A stretch of 64,000 bases of DNA from Roseivirga sp. (lineage in GTDB: Bacteria > Bacteroidota > Bacteroidia > Cytophagales > Cyclobacteriaceae): the NCBI GenBank assembly GCA_018402485.1, contig JAGYIY010000001.1:1334001-1398000 (forward strand), given 5' to 3'. Within the stretch, counting starts at the first letter, position 1. The number at the start of each line of letters is the position of its first letter. The notes under the pieces were generated by a model. The model was not told the DNA's origin. It made no database searches and saw only the letters and a program-made list of their open reading frames with translations. Below, piece by piece: positions 42,271-51,246 of the stretch. The translations under genes and the position numbers were made by a program.

Positions 42271-44048
42271 AAGAACTTAAACACCTCAATAAATATCTGT
42301 TCAAGTACAAATACCACATGATTTGGGGTGTTCTCTTCTTAATACTTTCCAACTATTTTGGCATTTGGCCCGCTATTGTGGTGCGATATGCTGTGGATTA
42401 TGTAACCAATAGCTTTTCTGTATATCGCTTATTTGAAGGTGGAGTGTTGAGTAAAGATATTTTCAATCACCTTGAAGTGGGGGTACTCATTCTTGGTGGG
42501 CTAATGATTTTGATGGCGCTATTACGCGGTTTTTTCTTGTTTCTCGTAAGGCAGACCATTATTGTAATGTCGAGGAAAATCGAGTATGACCTGAAAAATG
42601 AGATATATGAGCAGTATCAGAATTTGCCTCTGAGTTTCTATCGTAGAAATAATACGGGAGACTTGATGAATCGAATTTCGGAAGATGTGAATCATGTGCG
42701 CATGTATCTTGGTCCGGGAATTATGTATGGTGTTAATCTCGTGGTATTGTTTCCAATGGTGATATACGAAATGCTGAGCGTTAACATAGAGCTCACCATG
42801 TATGCGCTTTTACCCTTGCCTATTCTTTCTCTTTGTATATACTTTGTAAATAATATTATCAACAAACGGTCCCAGGAGATTCAAGAGAGTTTGTCCGATA
42901 TGTCTACGGCTGTTCAAGAGGCTTTTTCAGGCATTCGAGTGCTAAAAGCCTTTGTTCGTGAAAAGGAATCGGTTAAAAAGTTTGAGGTACAAAGTGAGCA
43001 GTACAAGCACCGCTCACTTAAGCTTACATTTGTAAATGCTTTGTTTTTTCCGCTTATCATGGCACTCATTGGTGTGAGCGTATTACTTACCATTTACATT
43101 GGCGGCAGTCAGGTGATCCGAGGTGAAATTACTTATGGAAACATTGCTGAATTTATCATTTATGTGAACATGTTAACTTGGCCAGTAACCGCATTGGGAT
43201 GGATTACAAGCATTAATCAAAGAGCTGCAGCTTCTCAAAAACGTATCAACCAATTTTTGCAAGAGAAAAATCATTTGGTCAGTACCAAAAATATAAAAAC
43301 AGGCTTCAAAGGCGATGTTATTTTCGATAAGGTAAGTTTCATATATCCTGATTCAGGTATTCAAGCACTCAAAAACGTTTCTTTTCAGGTGAAGGCAGGT
43401 CAATCCATTGCCATCATTGGTACAACAGGTTCTGGTAAAAGCACCATTGCTAATTTACTTTTGCGACTCTATGATGTTTCAGAAGGTACGATTACCCTTG
43501 ACGGGAAAGACATCAAAGCTTATGATATCTCAACGCTCAGAGGGAGAATGGGTTATGTTCCGCAAGATGTATTTTTATTCTCAGACACCATACGGAATAA
43601 TATACGCTTTGGAAATGAAGGGATTAGTGAGCAGGAAGTAGTGCAAGCTGCAAAAGATGCTGATTTGTATGATAATATTTTGGACTTCCCTAAAGGATTA
43701 GAAACTTTGCTTGGAGAACGAGGAATCACATTGTCAGGTGGTCAAAAACAAAGGGCATCCATAGCTCGTGCGATTGTCAGGAATCCCAGGGTTTTGATTT
43801 TAGACGATGCCCTATCAGCCGTAGATACAAACACTGAAAACACCATATTGAAAAGTTTAGAAAGAATTATGAAGGGCAGAACTTCAGTGATTATTTCTCA
43901 TCGTGTTTCCTCGGCTAAGCTAGCCGATCATATTGTGGTATTAGATGATGGTAAAATTATTGAACAAGGCACAAATAAAGATTTACTGGCAGCCAGAGGG
44001 GCATATGCAGATTTGTACGAAAAGCAGCTAAATCAAGAAGAAGCTTAA
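42267..44048 (+). CDS. ABC exporter, fused permease and ATPase
   Basis: A 593-residue half-transporter of the MsbA/MDR type starting with GTG. Residues 1-320 hold six membrane helices (YHMIWGVLFLILSNYFGIWP at the start); the ATPase has Walker A IGTTGSGKSTIANLL, Q-loop GYVPQDVFLFSD, signature LSGGQKQRASIARAI, Walker B VLILDDALSAVDTNT and H-loop ISHRVSSAK. The Walker B glutamate is replaced by Asp (LDDALS), which in such half-transporters often signals a heterodimer with a consensus partner. The second ABC gene at 53196 has LDEATS. The substrate is unknown; it converges with the VIT gene with a 4-base overlap. Confidence 0.9.
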   Translation: MKELKHLNKYLFKYKYHMIWGVLFLILSNYFGIWPAIVVRYAVDYVTNSFSVYRLFEGGVLSKDIFNHLEVGVLILGGLMILMALLRGFFLFLVRQTIIVMSRKIEYDLKNEIYEQYQNLPLSFYRRNNTGDLMNRISEDVNHVRMYLGPGIMYGVNLVVLFPMVIYEMLSVNIELTMYALLPLPILSLCIYFVNNIINKRSQEIQESLSDMSTAVQEAFSGIRVLKAFVREKESVKKFEVQSEQYKHRSLKLTFVNALFFPLIMALIGVSVLLTIYIGGSQVIRGEITYGNIAEFIIYVNMLTWPVTALGWITSINQRAAASQKRINQFLQEKNHLVSTKNIKTGFKGDVIFDKVSFIYPDSGIQALKNVSFQVKAGQSIAIIGTTGSGKSTIANLLLRLYDVSEGTITLDGKDIKAYDISTLRGRMGYVPQDVFLFSDTIRNNIRFGNEGISEQEVVQAAKDADLYDNILDFPKGLETLLGERGITLSGGQKQRASIARAIVRNPRVLILDDALSAVDTNTENTILKSLERIMKGRTSVIISHRVSSAKLADHIVVLDDGKIIEQGTNKDLLAARGAYADLYEKQLNQEEA

Positions 44049-44773
44049 ATGATTTTTTCTAAAAATACCCCAACGTAGTAGGCTAAAATGGCGGCAGAAC
44101 CACCGAGAAAAAGGGTTTCGAAAACTCCTCTCAAACGACTGGTAGCGGTTACATAGCTTTTGGCAAATCCAATTCCCGCAAAAGTAATGAAGGTAAGAAC
44201 AGAGGAATAAAGGAATAAGTCAATAGCAAGTCCACTGCCTGCATAATCTATCACATATACCAAAAGAGGGATAAAACCCATGAGCAAAAAGGAGATAAAG
44301 GTTACTAAACCCATTTGAAAAGGGGATTTAGATTCTTCTTGCAACTCTAATTCCTCTTTCATCATTACATCTACCCAACGGTCCTTGTTCTCTGTTATTT
44401 TTGCAACAACTTGGTCTAAAAGTTCCCCTTCAAAACCTTTGGCTGCATAAATTTCACGTACCTCTTCCTTTTCCTTTTCAGGTAAATGTTCAACCTCCCA
44501 ATACTCAATGTTTTTATGCTTGTTGTAGTTGTCGATTTCAGACTTGGTAGATAAATAACTACCTACGGACATGGCAAAGCCGTCTGCAATTAAGTTGGCA
44601 AAACCTAAAATAATAACTACCGAACTATCTAGTTGAGCTCCAGCAGCCCCAGCTACTACGGCAAAGGTGGTTACACTTCCATCAATTCCCCCATAGATGA
44701 ACTCACCAATATAGTCTTGAACCTTGGAGAAAATACTGTTTTTACGATGCAGTTTGTCTTCATGATGCTGCAT
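44045..44773 (-). CDS. VIT1/CCC1 family iron or manganese transporter
   Basis: A 242-residue membrane protein: TM1 IYGGIDGSVTTFAVVAGAAG, TM2 VVIILGFANLIADGFAMSVGSYLSTKSE, a cytoplasmic acidic region (KEEVREIYAAKGFEGELLDQ) and three further TM helices. These match VIT1/CCC1 proteins that move iron or manganese out of the cytosol. The conserved metal-binding region between TM2 and TM3 contains the Glu-rich segment seen here. It lies 5 bp after murA on the same strand. Confidence 0.88.
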   Translation of the reverse strand: MQHHEDKLHRKNSIFSKVQDYIGEFIYGGIDGSVTTFAVVAGAAGAQLDSSVVIILGFANLIADGFAMSVGSYLSTKSEIDNYNKHKNIEYWEVEHLPEKEKEEVREIYAAKGFEGELLDQVVAKITENKDRWVDVMMKEELELQEESKSPFQMGLVTFISFLLMGFIPLLVYVIDYAGSGLAIDLFLYSSVLTFITFAGIGFAKSYVTATSRLRGVFETLFLGGSAAILAYYVGVFLEKII

Positions 44774-44778
44774 GTCTT

Positions 44779-46089
44779 TTAGGATTCAATTCGTTCGATA
44801 TTAGCTCCTAAAGCGTTTAGTCTCTGGTCAATTTGCTGGTAACCTCTGTCGATTTGTTCCACATTGTCTATGATACTCTTGCCTTCCGCTGAGAGGGCAG
44901 CAATAAGAAGGGCCTGACCTGCTCTTATGTCGGGAGATGTCATTCGAATACCTTTCAATTTTTGCTTTCTATCTAAACCTATAACGGTTGCACGATGTGG
45001 GTCACACAGGATGATCTGTGCTCCCATGTCAATGAGCTTATCCACAAAAAATAAACGGCTTTCAAACATTTTTTGATGTACCAAAACAGTTCCCTTCGCT
45101 TGTGTTGCTACAACCAATACAATACTTAATAAATCTGGTGTTAATCCAGGCCATATGGCGTCGGCAATGGTCATGATGGAGCCATCAATAAAAGTCTCAA
45201 TTTCGTAGTTATCCTGTGCGGGAATAAATATGTCATCACCACGATACTCTAGTTGAATCCCAAGTCTTCTAAAAGTATCGGGAATTAATCCTAAAGCTTC
45301 AATATTGCAATCCTTTATGGTGATTTCTGACTGTGTCATGGCTGCCATACCAATAAATGAACCAATTTCAATCATATCTGGCAACATGGTGTGGTCTGTT
45401 CCTGACAAGGAAGAAACACCTTCAATGTGCAGTAAGTTTGAGCCTATTCCAGTAATTTTTGCACCCATTCGATTCAGCATTTTACACAATTGCTGTAGAT
45501 AGGGTTCGCAAGCGGCGTTATAAATGGTGGTTTTCCCTTCGGCCATCACTGCTGCCATCAAAATATTGGCTGTTCCGGTTACGGAGGCTTCATCCAAAAG
45601 CATGTAGGTGCCCTTTAGCTGTGAAGCATCGATGTGATACATACCTGTTTCAGACTCATAAAGAAATCGTGCTCCCAGTTTTTGAAATCCTGTGAAGTGC
45701 GTATCTAGTCTTCTTCTTCCGATTTTATCTCCTCCCGGTTTAGAAATTTTACCCTTGCCGAAACGTGCCAATAAGGGCCCCAAAATCATAATGGAACCGC
45801 GAAGTGTAGAAGCCTTATTCCGGAAAGCCTCAGTCTCCAAATACGCTATATTAACATCTTTTGCACAGAAAGAATAGGACTCCGGTCCAAGGTATTTCAC
45901 TTCAACACCCATATCGTCTAATAACTCAATGAGTTTATTGACATCTCGAATATCTGGAACTTTGTGAAGTGTTACCTTTTCTGGGGTGAGCAAAACGGCA
46001 CAAATGATTTGCAGCGCTTCATTTTTTGCACCTTGGGGCGTAATGCTTCCTGACAGGCGTGCGTTGCCTTCAATAACAAATGATGACAT
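44779..46089 (-). CDS. murA: UDP-N-acetylglucosamine 1-carboxyvinyltransferase MurA
   Basis: A 436-residue EPSP-synthase-fold enzyme that performs the first committed step of peptidoglycan synthesis, transferring enolpyruvate from PEP. Lys22 and Asn23 in ITPQGAKNEALQ and the loop KPGGDKIGRRRLDTHF are present. The residue at the position of E. coli Cys115 is Asp121, the substitution that prevents covalent inactivation by fosfomycin, so intrinsic resistance is predicted. It follows DUF4290 without a gap and precedes the VIT transporter by 5 bp. Confidence 0.95.
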   Translation of the reverse strand: MSSFVIEGNARLSGSITPQGAKNEALQIICAVLLTPEKVTLHKVPDIRDVNKLIELLDDMGVEVKYLGPESYSFCAKDVNIAYLETEAFRNKASTLRGSIMILGPLLARFGKGKISKPGGDKIGRRRLDTHFTGFQKLGARFLYESETGMYHIDASQLKGTYMLLDEASVTGTANILMAAVMAEGKTTIYNAACEPYLQQLCKMLNRMGAKITGIGSNLLHIEGVSSLSGTDHTMLPDMIEIGSFIGMAAMTQSEITIKDCNIEALGLIPDTFRRLGIQLEYRGDDIFIPAQDNYEIETFIDGSIMTIADAIWPGLTPDLLSIVLVVATQAKGTVLVHQKMFESRLFFVDKLIDMGAQIILCDPHRATVIGLDRKQKLKGIRMTSPDIRAGQALLIAALSAEGKSIIDNVEQIDRGYQQIDQRLNALGANIERIES

Positions 46090-46719
46090 TTATCTTTTTC
46101 GTCTTTTAAATGGTCCTTTGCGTTTATTATTCGTATTGGAATACCGTTTGGTAGGCTTAATAATGTTGTTGAATAAACCGTGCTCTTTTACCTTTTCGAT
46201 ATCAATGTCGAGTTGATTGTTAGAAAGCTCCCTGATCTGTTTAAGGATGATTTCATCATCAATATTGTCTTTGTTCCAAACATTGTAAAATCCTTTCATT
46301 AAGCGCCCAATATGGATTACAGCCTCTTCCTTCGTTTTTGGATCTTCCATGGCTATGGCTTGCTCAATCATAATTTCTACATTCCTGCCGTAGTGTAAGT
46401 ATTTGATCTTAGAGTTTTTATAGGGTACCCGTTGCGGTTTTTTTCCAAGGGCTTCTTTTTCTGGCATGGGGAAAGGAGCTTCTACATCAAATTCAAACTG
46501 AGAAATGTTAAACAAATCGTCCCATATTTTTTGCTCGTAATCTTGGGTACCCCTTAGGTCAGGATTGATTTGTCTCATCAGGTCAGTCAATGTCTGTGCA
46601 TAGGCACTTCTTTGCGCTTTATCTTCAATGGTTTTAATGTGACTCACTAATTTTTGAATGTTACGGCCGTATTCTTTTAGCCTAACATCAGTTCTCTCGG
46701 TGTTGTATTCTAAGCTCAT
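46090..46719 (-). CDS. DUF4290 family protein
   Basis: A 209-residue protein beginning MSLEYNTERTDVRLKEYGRN with a lysine/arginine-rich C-terminus (NNKRKGPFKRRKR). I recognise DUF4290, confined to Bacteroidota and regularly encoded just upstream of murA. The basic tail suggests nucleic acid or membrane binding, but function is unknown. The ATG of murA follows its stop directly. Confidence 0.88.
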   Translation of the reverse strand: MSLEYNTERTDVRLKEYGRNIQKLVSHIKTIEDKAQRSAYAQTLTDLMRQINPDLRGTQDYEQKIWDDLFNISQFEFDVEAPFPMPEKEALGKKPQRVPYKNSKIKYLHYGRNVEIMIEQAIAMEDPKTKEEAVIHIGRLMKGFYNVWNKDNIDDEIILKQIRELSNNQLDIDIEKVKEHGLFNNIIKPTKRYSNTNNKRKGPFKRRKR

Positions 46720-46774
46720 AATTTTTTTGAATGTCCTAAATTACTAATTATTCCTTAAAGGAGAAGGATTAATA

Positions 46775-49042
46775 TTAAGATTCCACGATTCGCAGTTTGG
46801 CAAAGGCGAGCAACAATGTTTTTTCTCCAAAATCTTCAAATACGACTTTGGCCTTTCGATTGGCTCCCTCTGTTTCTACCACCCGAACTTTTCCAAACCC
46901 AAATTTTGGGTGCTCTACTTTCATTCCTTCGGTTAAGGCCGAGGTGTCACTTGGTGCAAAGTTCGCCGATGGCTGATGATATTTAGGCGGTCTCTGTGTT
47001 TGATTTTTTCGAGTAGCCATCAAGTTTTTGGCATAATTCGGACGAAAACCTGGGGGTTGGTCGGAATAACCTAATTGTGGTGATCTACTGCCATATCTAG
47101 TATTTACACGGAGGTACATAGGGTCAACTTCTTCGATAAAACGGCTGGGTTCACAATTGATCAACCGCCCATAGCGGTAGCGAGAAAGGGCATATGAAAA
47201 GAATAAGTTCTCTTGTGCTCGGGTAATGGCCACATAAAAAAGCCTGCGTTCTTCCTCTAGGTCTGCTCTACTAGATATCATCATTTGGGATGGGAATAAA
47301 TCTTCCTCTAGTCCAACTACAAAAATATTTTTATACTCCAACCCTTTGGAGGCATGAATGGTCATTAAAGAAACGAAATCTGTGTCATTTGGATCTTCCT
47401 TATCGGCATCGGTCAGCAAGGCAATATCTTGTAAAAATGTACCTAAGTCTTTGTTTTCAATTTCGGGGTCATCTACAAATTCTTTGATGGCATTGAGTAG
47501 CTCTTGTACGTTTTCATACCTATTTAATCCTTCAACTGTTTTATCAGCATACAATTCCTTTAGTAGCCCTGAATTCTTAGCAATGTGATTGGCTGCCTCA
47601 AAGGCATCCTTTGTTTCGGTACTGATTTGAAAACTTTTAATTAGTGTAACAAATTGGTGCACAGCATTAGCGACTCTTCCGGGTAGAAAAGAATCAATAT
47701 TTACTAAAACATCCCATAAAGGTATATCGTGTTCGAATGCGGCTACTACTATTTTTTCAACAGAAGACGTCCCTATTCCACGTTTTGGTAGATTGATGAT
47801 TCTACGGAAAGATTGCTCGTCGTTGGTGTTTATGGCGAAACGTAAATAGGCCATCAAGTCCTTGATTTCCTTCCGTTGGTAAAAAGATAAACCACCATAA
47901 ATGCGGTAGGGTATGCCAGATTTTCTTAAAGCTTCTTCTATGGCTCGAGATTGGCTATTGGTTCTGTATAAAATGGCAAAATCACTGTTTTGATAACTAT
48001 TTTGCGTTTTCTGTTCAAAAATAGCTGAGGCAACAAATCTGCCTTCCTCATTATCTGATATGGATTTGATGAGGTCAATTTGCGTGCCCTCTTGGTTAGA
48101 TGTCCATACGGTCTTTTGTAACTGATCTTTGTTCTTCGCAATCACCGAATTGGCCGCATTTACGATGTTCTGAGTAGATCGGTAATTTTGCTCAAGTTTA
48201 ATGACAGATAGGTCTGGAAAGTCTTTTTCGAAGTTTAATATGTTTTCAATATTGGCTCCTCTGAAGGCATAAATAGACTGAGCATCATCACCCACCACAG
48301 CGATGTTTTGATTGACCGCTGAAAGTTTTTTGGTAATCAGGTATTGTGATACATTGGTGTCTTGAAATTCATCCACCATAACATAGTGAAACCTTTGCTG
48401 ATACTTGTTAAGTACATCTAAATGATCGCGGAAAAGCACATTTGTGTTGAACAATAAATCATCAAAATCCATGGCATCTGCTTTGAAGCAGCGCTTGCAG
48501 TAGGCCTTGTAAACCCTACCCATCTCCGGTTTTTGTGCAGCGGCATCGTCTGCTGCATAATGAGGGTTGTCTATGTAGTCTTGCCAAGAAACAAGCCGGT
48601 TTTTGGCTCCAGAGATTCGATTCAATACTACATTGGGTTTGTATATTTTATCGTCAAGGCCAAACTCTTTTATAATGGTTCTGATCAATGACTTGGAGTC
48701 TTCTGTGTCATAAATGGTAAAATTACTTGGATAGCCTAATCTTCCCGATTCAGCACGCAGAATACGTGCAAAAACGGAATGAAATGTCCCCATCCATAAG
48801 TTTCGAGCATCCATGCCAACCACTTCTTCAATCCTTTTGCGCATTTCTTTAGCGGCCTTGTTTGTAAAGGTCAAGGCAAGAATACGGAAAGGGTCAATTT
48901 TTTTTTCTCTAATCAAATAAGCAATACGATAAGTAAGCACACGTGTCTTTCCTGATCCTGCCCCGGCTATAATCATGGCAGGCCCCTCAGTATTTACAAC
49001 ACCTTCGTACTGACGCTCATTTAAAGATGACAAATATTCCAT
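46775..49042 (-). CDS. UvrD/PcrA family ATP-dependent DNA helicase
   Basis: A 755-residue SF1A helicase. Motifs: Q-motif LNERQYEGV, motif I IIAGAGSGKTRVLTYRI, motif Ia FTNKAAKEMRKR, motif II MVDEFQDTN, motif III VVGDDAQSIYAFRGAN, motif IV LEQNYRSTQNI, motif V TIHASKGLEYKNIFV and motif VI LFYVAITRAQ. The C-terminal domain (MKVEHPKFGFGKVRVVETEG) is the PcrA-type Tudor-like tail that contacts RNA polymerase in other bacteria. It acts in nucleotide excision and recombination repair. It is 52 bp upstream of DUF4290 on the same strand. Confidence 0.93.
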   Translation of the reverse strand: MEYLSSLNERQYEGVVNTEGPAMIIAGAGSGKTRVLTYRIAYLIREKKIDPFRILALTFTNKAAKEMRKRIEEVVGMDARNLWMGTFHSVFARILRAESGRLGYPSNFTIYDTEDSKSLIRTIIKEFGLDDKIYKPNVVLNRISGAKNRLVSWQDYIDNPHYAADDAAAQKPEMGRVYKAYCKRCFKADAMDFDDLLFNTNVLFRDHLDVLNKYQQRFHYVMVDEFQDTNVSQYLITKKLSAVNQNIAVVGDDAQSIYAFRGANIENILNFEKDFPDLSVIKLEQNYRSTQNIVNAANSVIAKNKDQLQKTVWTSNQEGTQIDLIKSISDNEEGRFVASAIFEQKTQNSYQNSDFAILYRTNSQSRAIEEALRKSGIPYRIYGGLSFYQRKEIKDLMAYLRFAINTNDEQSFRRIINLPKRGIGTSSVEKIVVAAFEHDIPLWDVLVNIDSFLPGRVANAVHQFVTLIKSFQISTETKDAFEAANHIAKNSGLLKELYADKTVEGLNRYENVQELLNAIKEFVDDPEIENKDLGTFLQDIALLTDADKEDPNDTDFVSLMTIHASKGLEYKNIFVVGLEEDLFPSQMMISSRADLEEERRLFYVAITRAQENLFFSYALSRYRYGRLINCEPSRFIEEVDPMYLRVNTRYGSRSPQLGYSDQPPGFRPNYAKNLMATRKNQTQRPPKYHQPSANFAPSDTSALTEGMKVEHPKFGFGKVRVVETEGANRKAKVVFEDFGEKTLLLAFAKLRIVES

Positions 49043-49094
49043 TTGTGGGAGTCTGCTTTACTATTTATTTCAAGTGGCAAGTTAAGACTAGATT

Positions 49095-50183
49095 CTAATT
49101 TTCGGTAACCAATTGCAGGAAGTATTCCTCATACCTAGAAATGGTGTTTTCAATGTTAAAATCTTGCAGGGCTGTAATCTTACCCTCATGTACAAGGCGC
49201 TCTCGTAAAGATTGATCTTCATGAAGTTTTACGATTTGCTCTTTGATAGAGTCGATATCTCCATCTTTAAAAAGCAGTCCATTTTTTTCGTGCTCAATCA
49301 GGTCTAAGTTCCCGGCATGAGCCGTTGCAATTACAGGGGTGCCCATGGCCATAGATTCAAGGAGCGATTGCGACAGTCCCTCCATGGTAGAGGCCAGTAT
49401 CTTAATATTGAATATTTTATAGTAAGCAAGAATGTCTTCAGGATTTACATGCCCTTCAAAATAGAATTGGTGTTTTTCTGTAGCCTGATCGATCAACTCT
49501 TTCATTTCCGATGTGGGTTCTATGCCACAAAAAATCATTTTTACTGGGAAGCTGAGGTGTTCCAAGGCTCGAATAATTTGCAATTGTTGCTTCATACGAG
49601 AGATGCAGCCGATAACGAAATCATGGTCTGAGATGTTAAATTTATTTTTTAATGATTGTACCTTTTGGTCAGATAGGTTTTGGTATTTTTCCGCAGGTGT
49701 ACCATTGTGTATCACTTTTATATGTTCAGAATGAATACCTAACTTACAAAGCTCAACCTTCATTTGCTCACTCACAGCTACAATGCCATCTGTTTTATGA
49801 TTGTAAAGAAATAATTGAATCGGACCTCCCATGCTCATGGGCATTTGTCGTCTGGTATGGATAATTTTCACCTTTAGACCATAGCGAATTTTAGAAAATA
49901 TGGAGGTATAGCGGTCGTAACTGCTCTGAGCATTGATCAACTGGATGTTATAGTGGAGAACAACCTCTCGAATTTGCTTCCAGTTGGTGAAATCAAATTT
50001 TCCATGGTAAGTCATAGGAACCCTTTGCACTGAGCTACCTTCCAACAAACTCCATAATAAGCTTTCCTTTCGAATTCCCACATAAATAGAGTGGCCGCGA
50101 TTAGCCAAGCCTTTCGACAAATAGGCAATCGAATAAGTCGACCCGGCAAGATCTCCCTGATAGGTTAGAAATAAAATACGCAA
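49095..50183 (-). CDS. Glycosyltransferase family 4
   Basis: A 362-residue GT-B enzyme: N-terminal LFLTYQGDLAGSTYSIAYLSKGL, central IKVIHNGTPAEKYQ and FVIGCISRMKQQ, and the GT1/GT4 nucleotide-sugar block ILASTMEGLSQSLLESMAMGTPVIATAHAGNLDLI. It probably extends a surface polysaccharide or glycolipid; donor and acceptor are unknown. It lies 52 bp after the helicase in reverse order and alone. Confidence 0.88.
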   Translation of the reverse strand: MRILFLTYQGDLAGSTYSIAYLSKGLANRGHSIYVGIRKESLLWSLLEGSSVQRVPMTYHGKFDFTNWKQIREVVLHYNIQLINAQSSYDRYTSIFSKIRYGLKVKIIHTRRQMPMSMGGPIQLFLYNHKTDGIVAVSEQMKVELCKLGIHSEHIKVIHNGTPAEKYQNLSDQKVQSLKNKFNISDHDFVIGCISRMKQQLQIIRALEHLSFPVKMIFCGIEPTSEMKELIDQATEKHQFYFEGHVNPEDILAYYKIFNIKILASTMEGLSQSLLESMAMGTPVIATAHAGNLDLIEHEKNGLLFKDGDIDSIKEQIVKLHEDQSLRERLVHEGKITALQDFNIENTISRYEEYFLQLVTEN

Positions 50184-50330
50184 TCCTTAGGCTTTTATTT
50201 TGGGTGAAGAACGGAATTATTCAGCAGATATCATGGTGATTATACGAAAATGACATCCTAAAGTCGCAAGGAAGTGCGTTCAAATACCATTATTTCTAAA
50301 ATTGGTGTCCACACTGATTTGATTATTTAG

Positions 50331-50338
50331 TAGTTTTG
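50331..50338 (+). promoter_or_regulatory. -7 promoter box almost abutting the sigma-factor start codon
   Basis: TAGTTTTG matches TAnnTTTG exactly and is only 4 bases from the ATG at 50343 (TAGTTTTGGCACATG). Transcription would start at or next to the A of the ATG, giving a nearly leaderless mRNA. No clear -33 element was seen. Confidence 0.45.
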
Positions 50339-50342
50339 GCAC

Positions 50343-50960
50343 ATGTCTGAAAATACACAAGCAGAACAAAAACCTAAGAAGGCCAATTATTCGGACCAGG
50401 TGAAGGCACGCATTTTTGATCAAGAGTTTATGCCACATGTAAACTCCATGTACAACTTTGCCTATCGACTGACTTTTGATGAGGATGATGCCAAAGACCT
50501 AGTGCAAGACACTTATTTAAAGGCTTTTAGGTTTATCAATTCCTTTGATAAAGGAACCAACGCCAAAGCTTGGTTGTTTCGCATATTGAAAAATAGCTTT
50601 ATTAATGAGTTTAGGAAAAAGAGTAAACAGCCGGCAAAAATAGATTACAACGAAGTTGAGCAGTATTACAATTCCGATGATGCTGGTGAAAGCATCACCA
50701 CAGACCTAAGGGTAGAGACCATTCAGCACATGATTGGAGATGAAATTACAGGGGCTTTGAACAATATACCTGTAGATTTTAGAACGGTCATAATACTGAG
50801 TGACCTTGAGGGTTTTACCTATGAGGAAATGTCGAAAATTCTCGACATTCCTATTGGTACGGTTCGTTCTAGATTGCATAGGGCCAGAAATATGATGAAA
50901 GAAAAACTTTCAGTTTACGCAGCAGAAATGGGTTATAATAAAAAGAAAGACAATGACTAA
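50343..50960 (+). CDS. ECF-type RNA polymerase sigma factor
   Basis: A 205-residue sigma factor with region 2 (YNFAYRLTFDEDDAKDLVQDTYLKAFRFI, core-binding and -10 recognition) and region 4 (DLEGFTYEEMSKILDIPIGTVRSRLHRARNMM, helix-turn-helix for -35). It lacks regions 1.1 and 3, so it belongs to the ECF class. A highly acidic, flexible linker (about residues 98-118) joins them. It overlaps by 8 bases the next gene, whose product is a probable anti-sigma factor. Which genes it controls is unknown. Confidence 0.92.
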   Translation: MSENTQAEQKPKKANYSDQVKARIFDQEFMPHVNSMYNFAYRLTFDEDDAKDLVQDTYLKAFRFINSFDKGTNAKAWLFRILKNSFINEFRKKSKQPAKIDYNEVEQYYNSDDAGESITTDLRVETIQHMIGDEITGALNNIPVDFRTVIILSDLEGFTYEEMSKILDIPIGTVRSRLHRARNMMKEKLSVYAAEMGYNKKKDND

Positions 50961-51246
50961 ATTTTCAGAATGGTTTAAAGACACATTTCAAAAGTGTTAT
51001 TGCGATCAGGGTAATCTGGTAAATGAAAAACGATTTGAGGAGATTGTTCAATTGGTGCTTGATGATGAGGCAGATGAAGAATCCAGAAGGATTTTTGAAG
51101 AGAAAATAAAGAACTGTGTGAAATCACAGACTACCTTCGAGAAAGAAAAGCATTTACGCGAAAAATTGAGGCAAAAGCTATCAGAACATAAGACCGAAAT
51201 GCCAGAGAACCTAATTGCGTCGATCCGAAAAAGTATAGCTCAATAA
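50953..51246 (+). CDS. Probable anti-sigma factor
   Basis: A 97-residue protein overlapping the sigma gene by 8 bases. The pattern FEEIVQLVLDDEADEESRRIFEE followed by KNCVKSQTTFEKEKHLREKL and ENLIASIRKSI resembles the anti-sigma domain (ZAS), but the HxxxCxxC zinc motif is degenerate: one Cys remains (KNCVKS), with an additional CYC near residue 15. No transmembrane segment is present, so it would be a soluble, possibly redox-sensing, regulator. The call rests on position and pattern. Confidence 0.65.
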   Translation: MTKFSEWFKDTFQKCYCDQGNLVNEKRFEEIVQLVLDDEADEESRRIFEEKIKNCVKSQTTFEKEKHLREKLRQKLSEHKTEMPENLIASIRKSIAQ

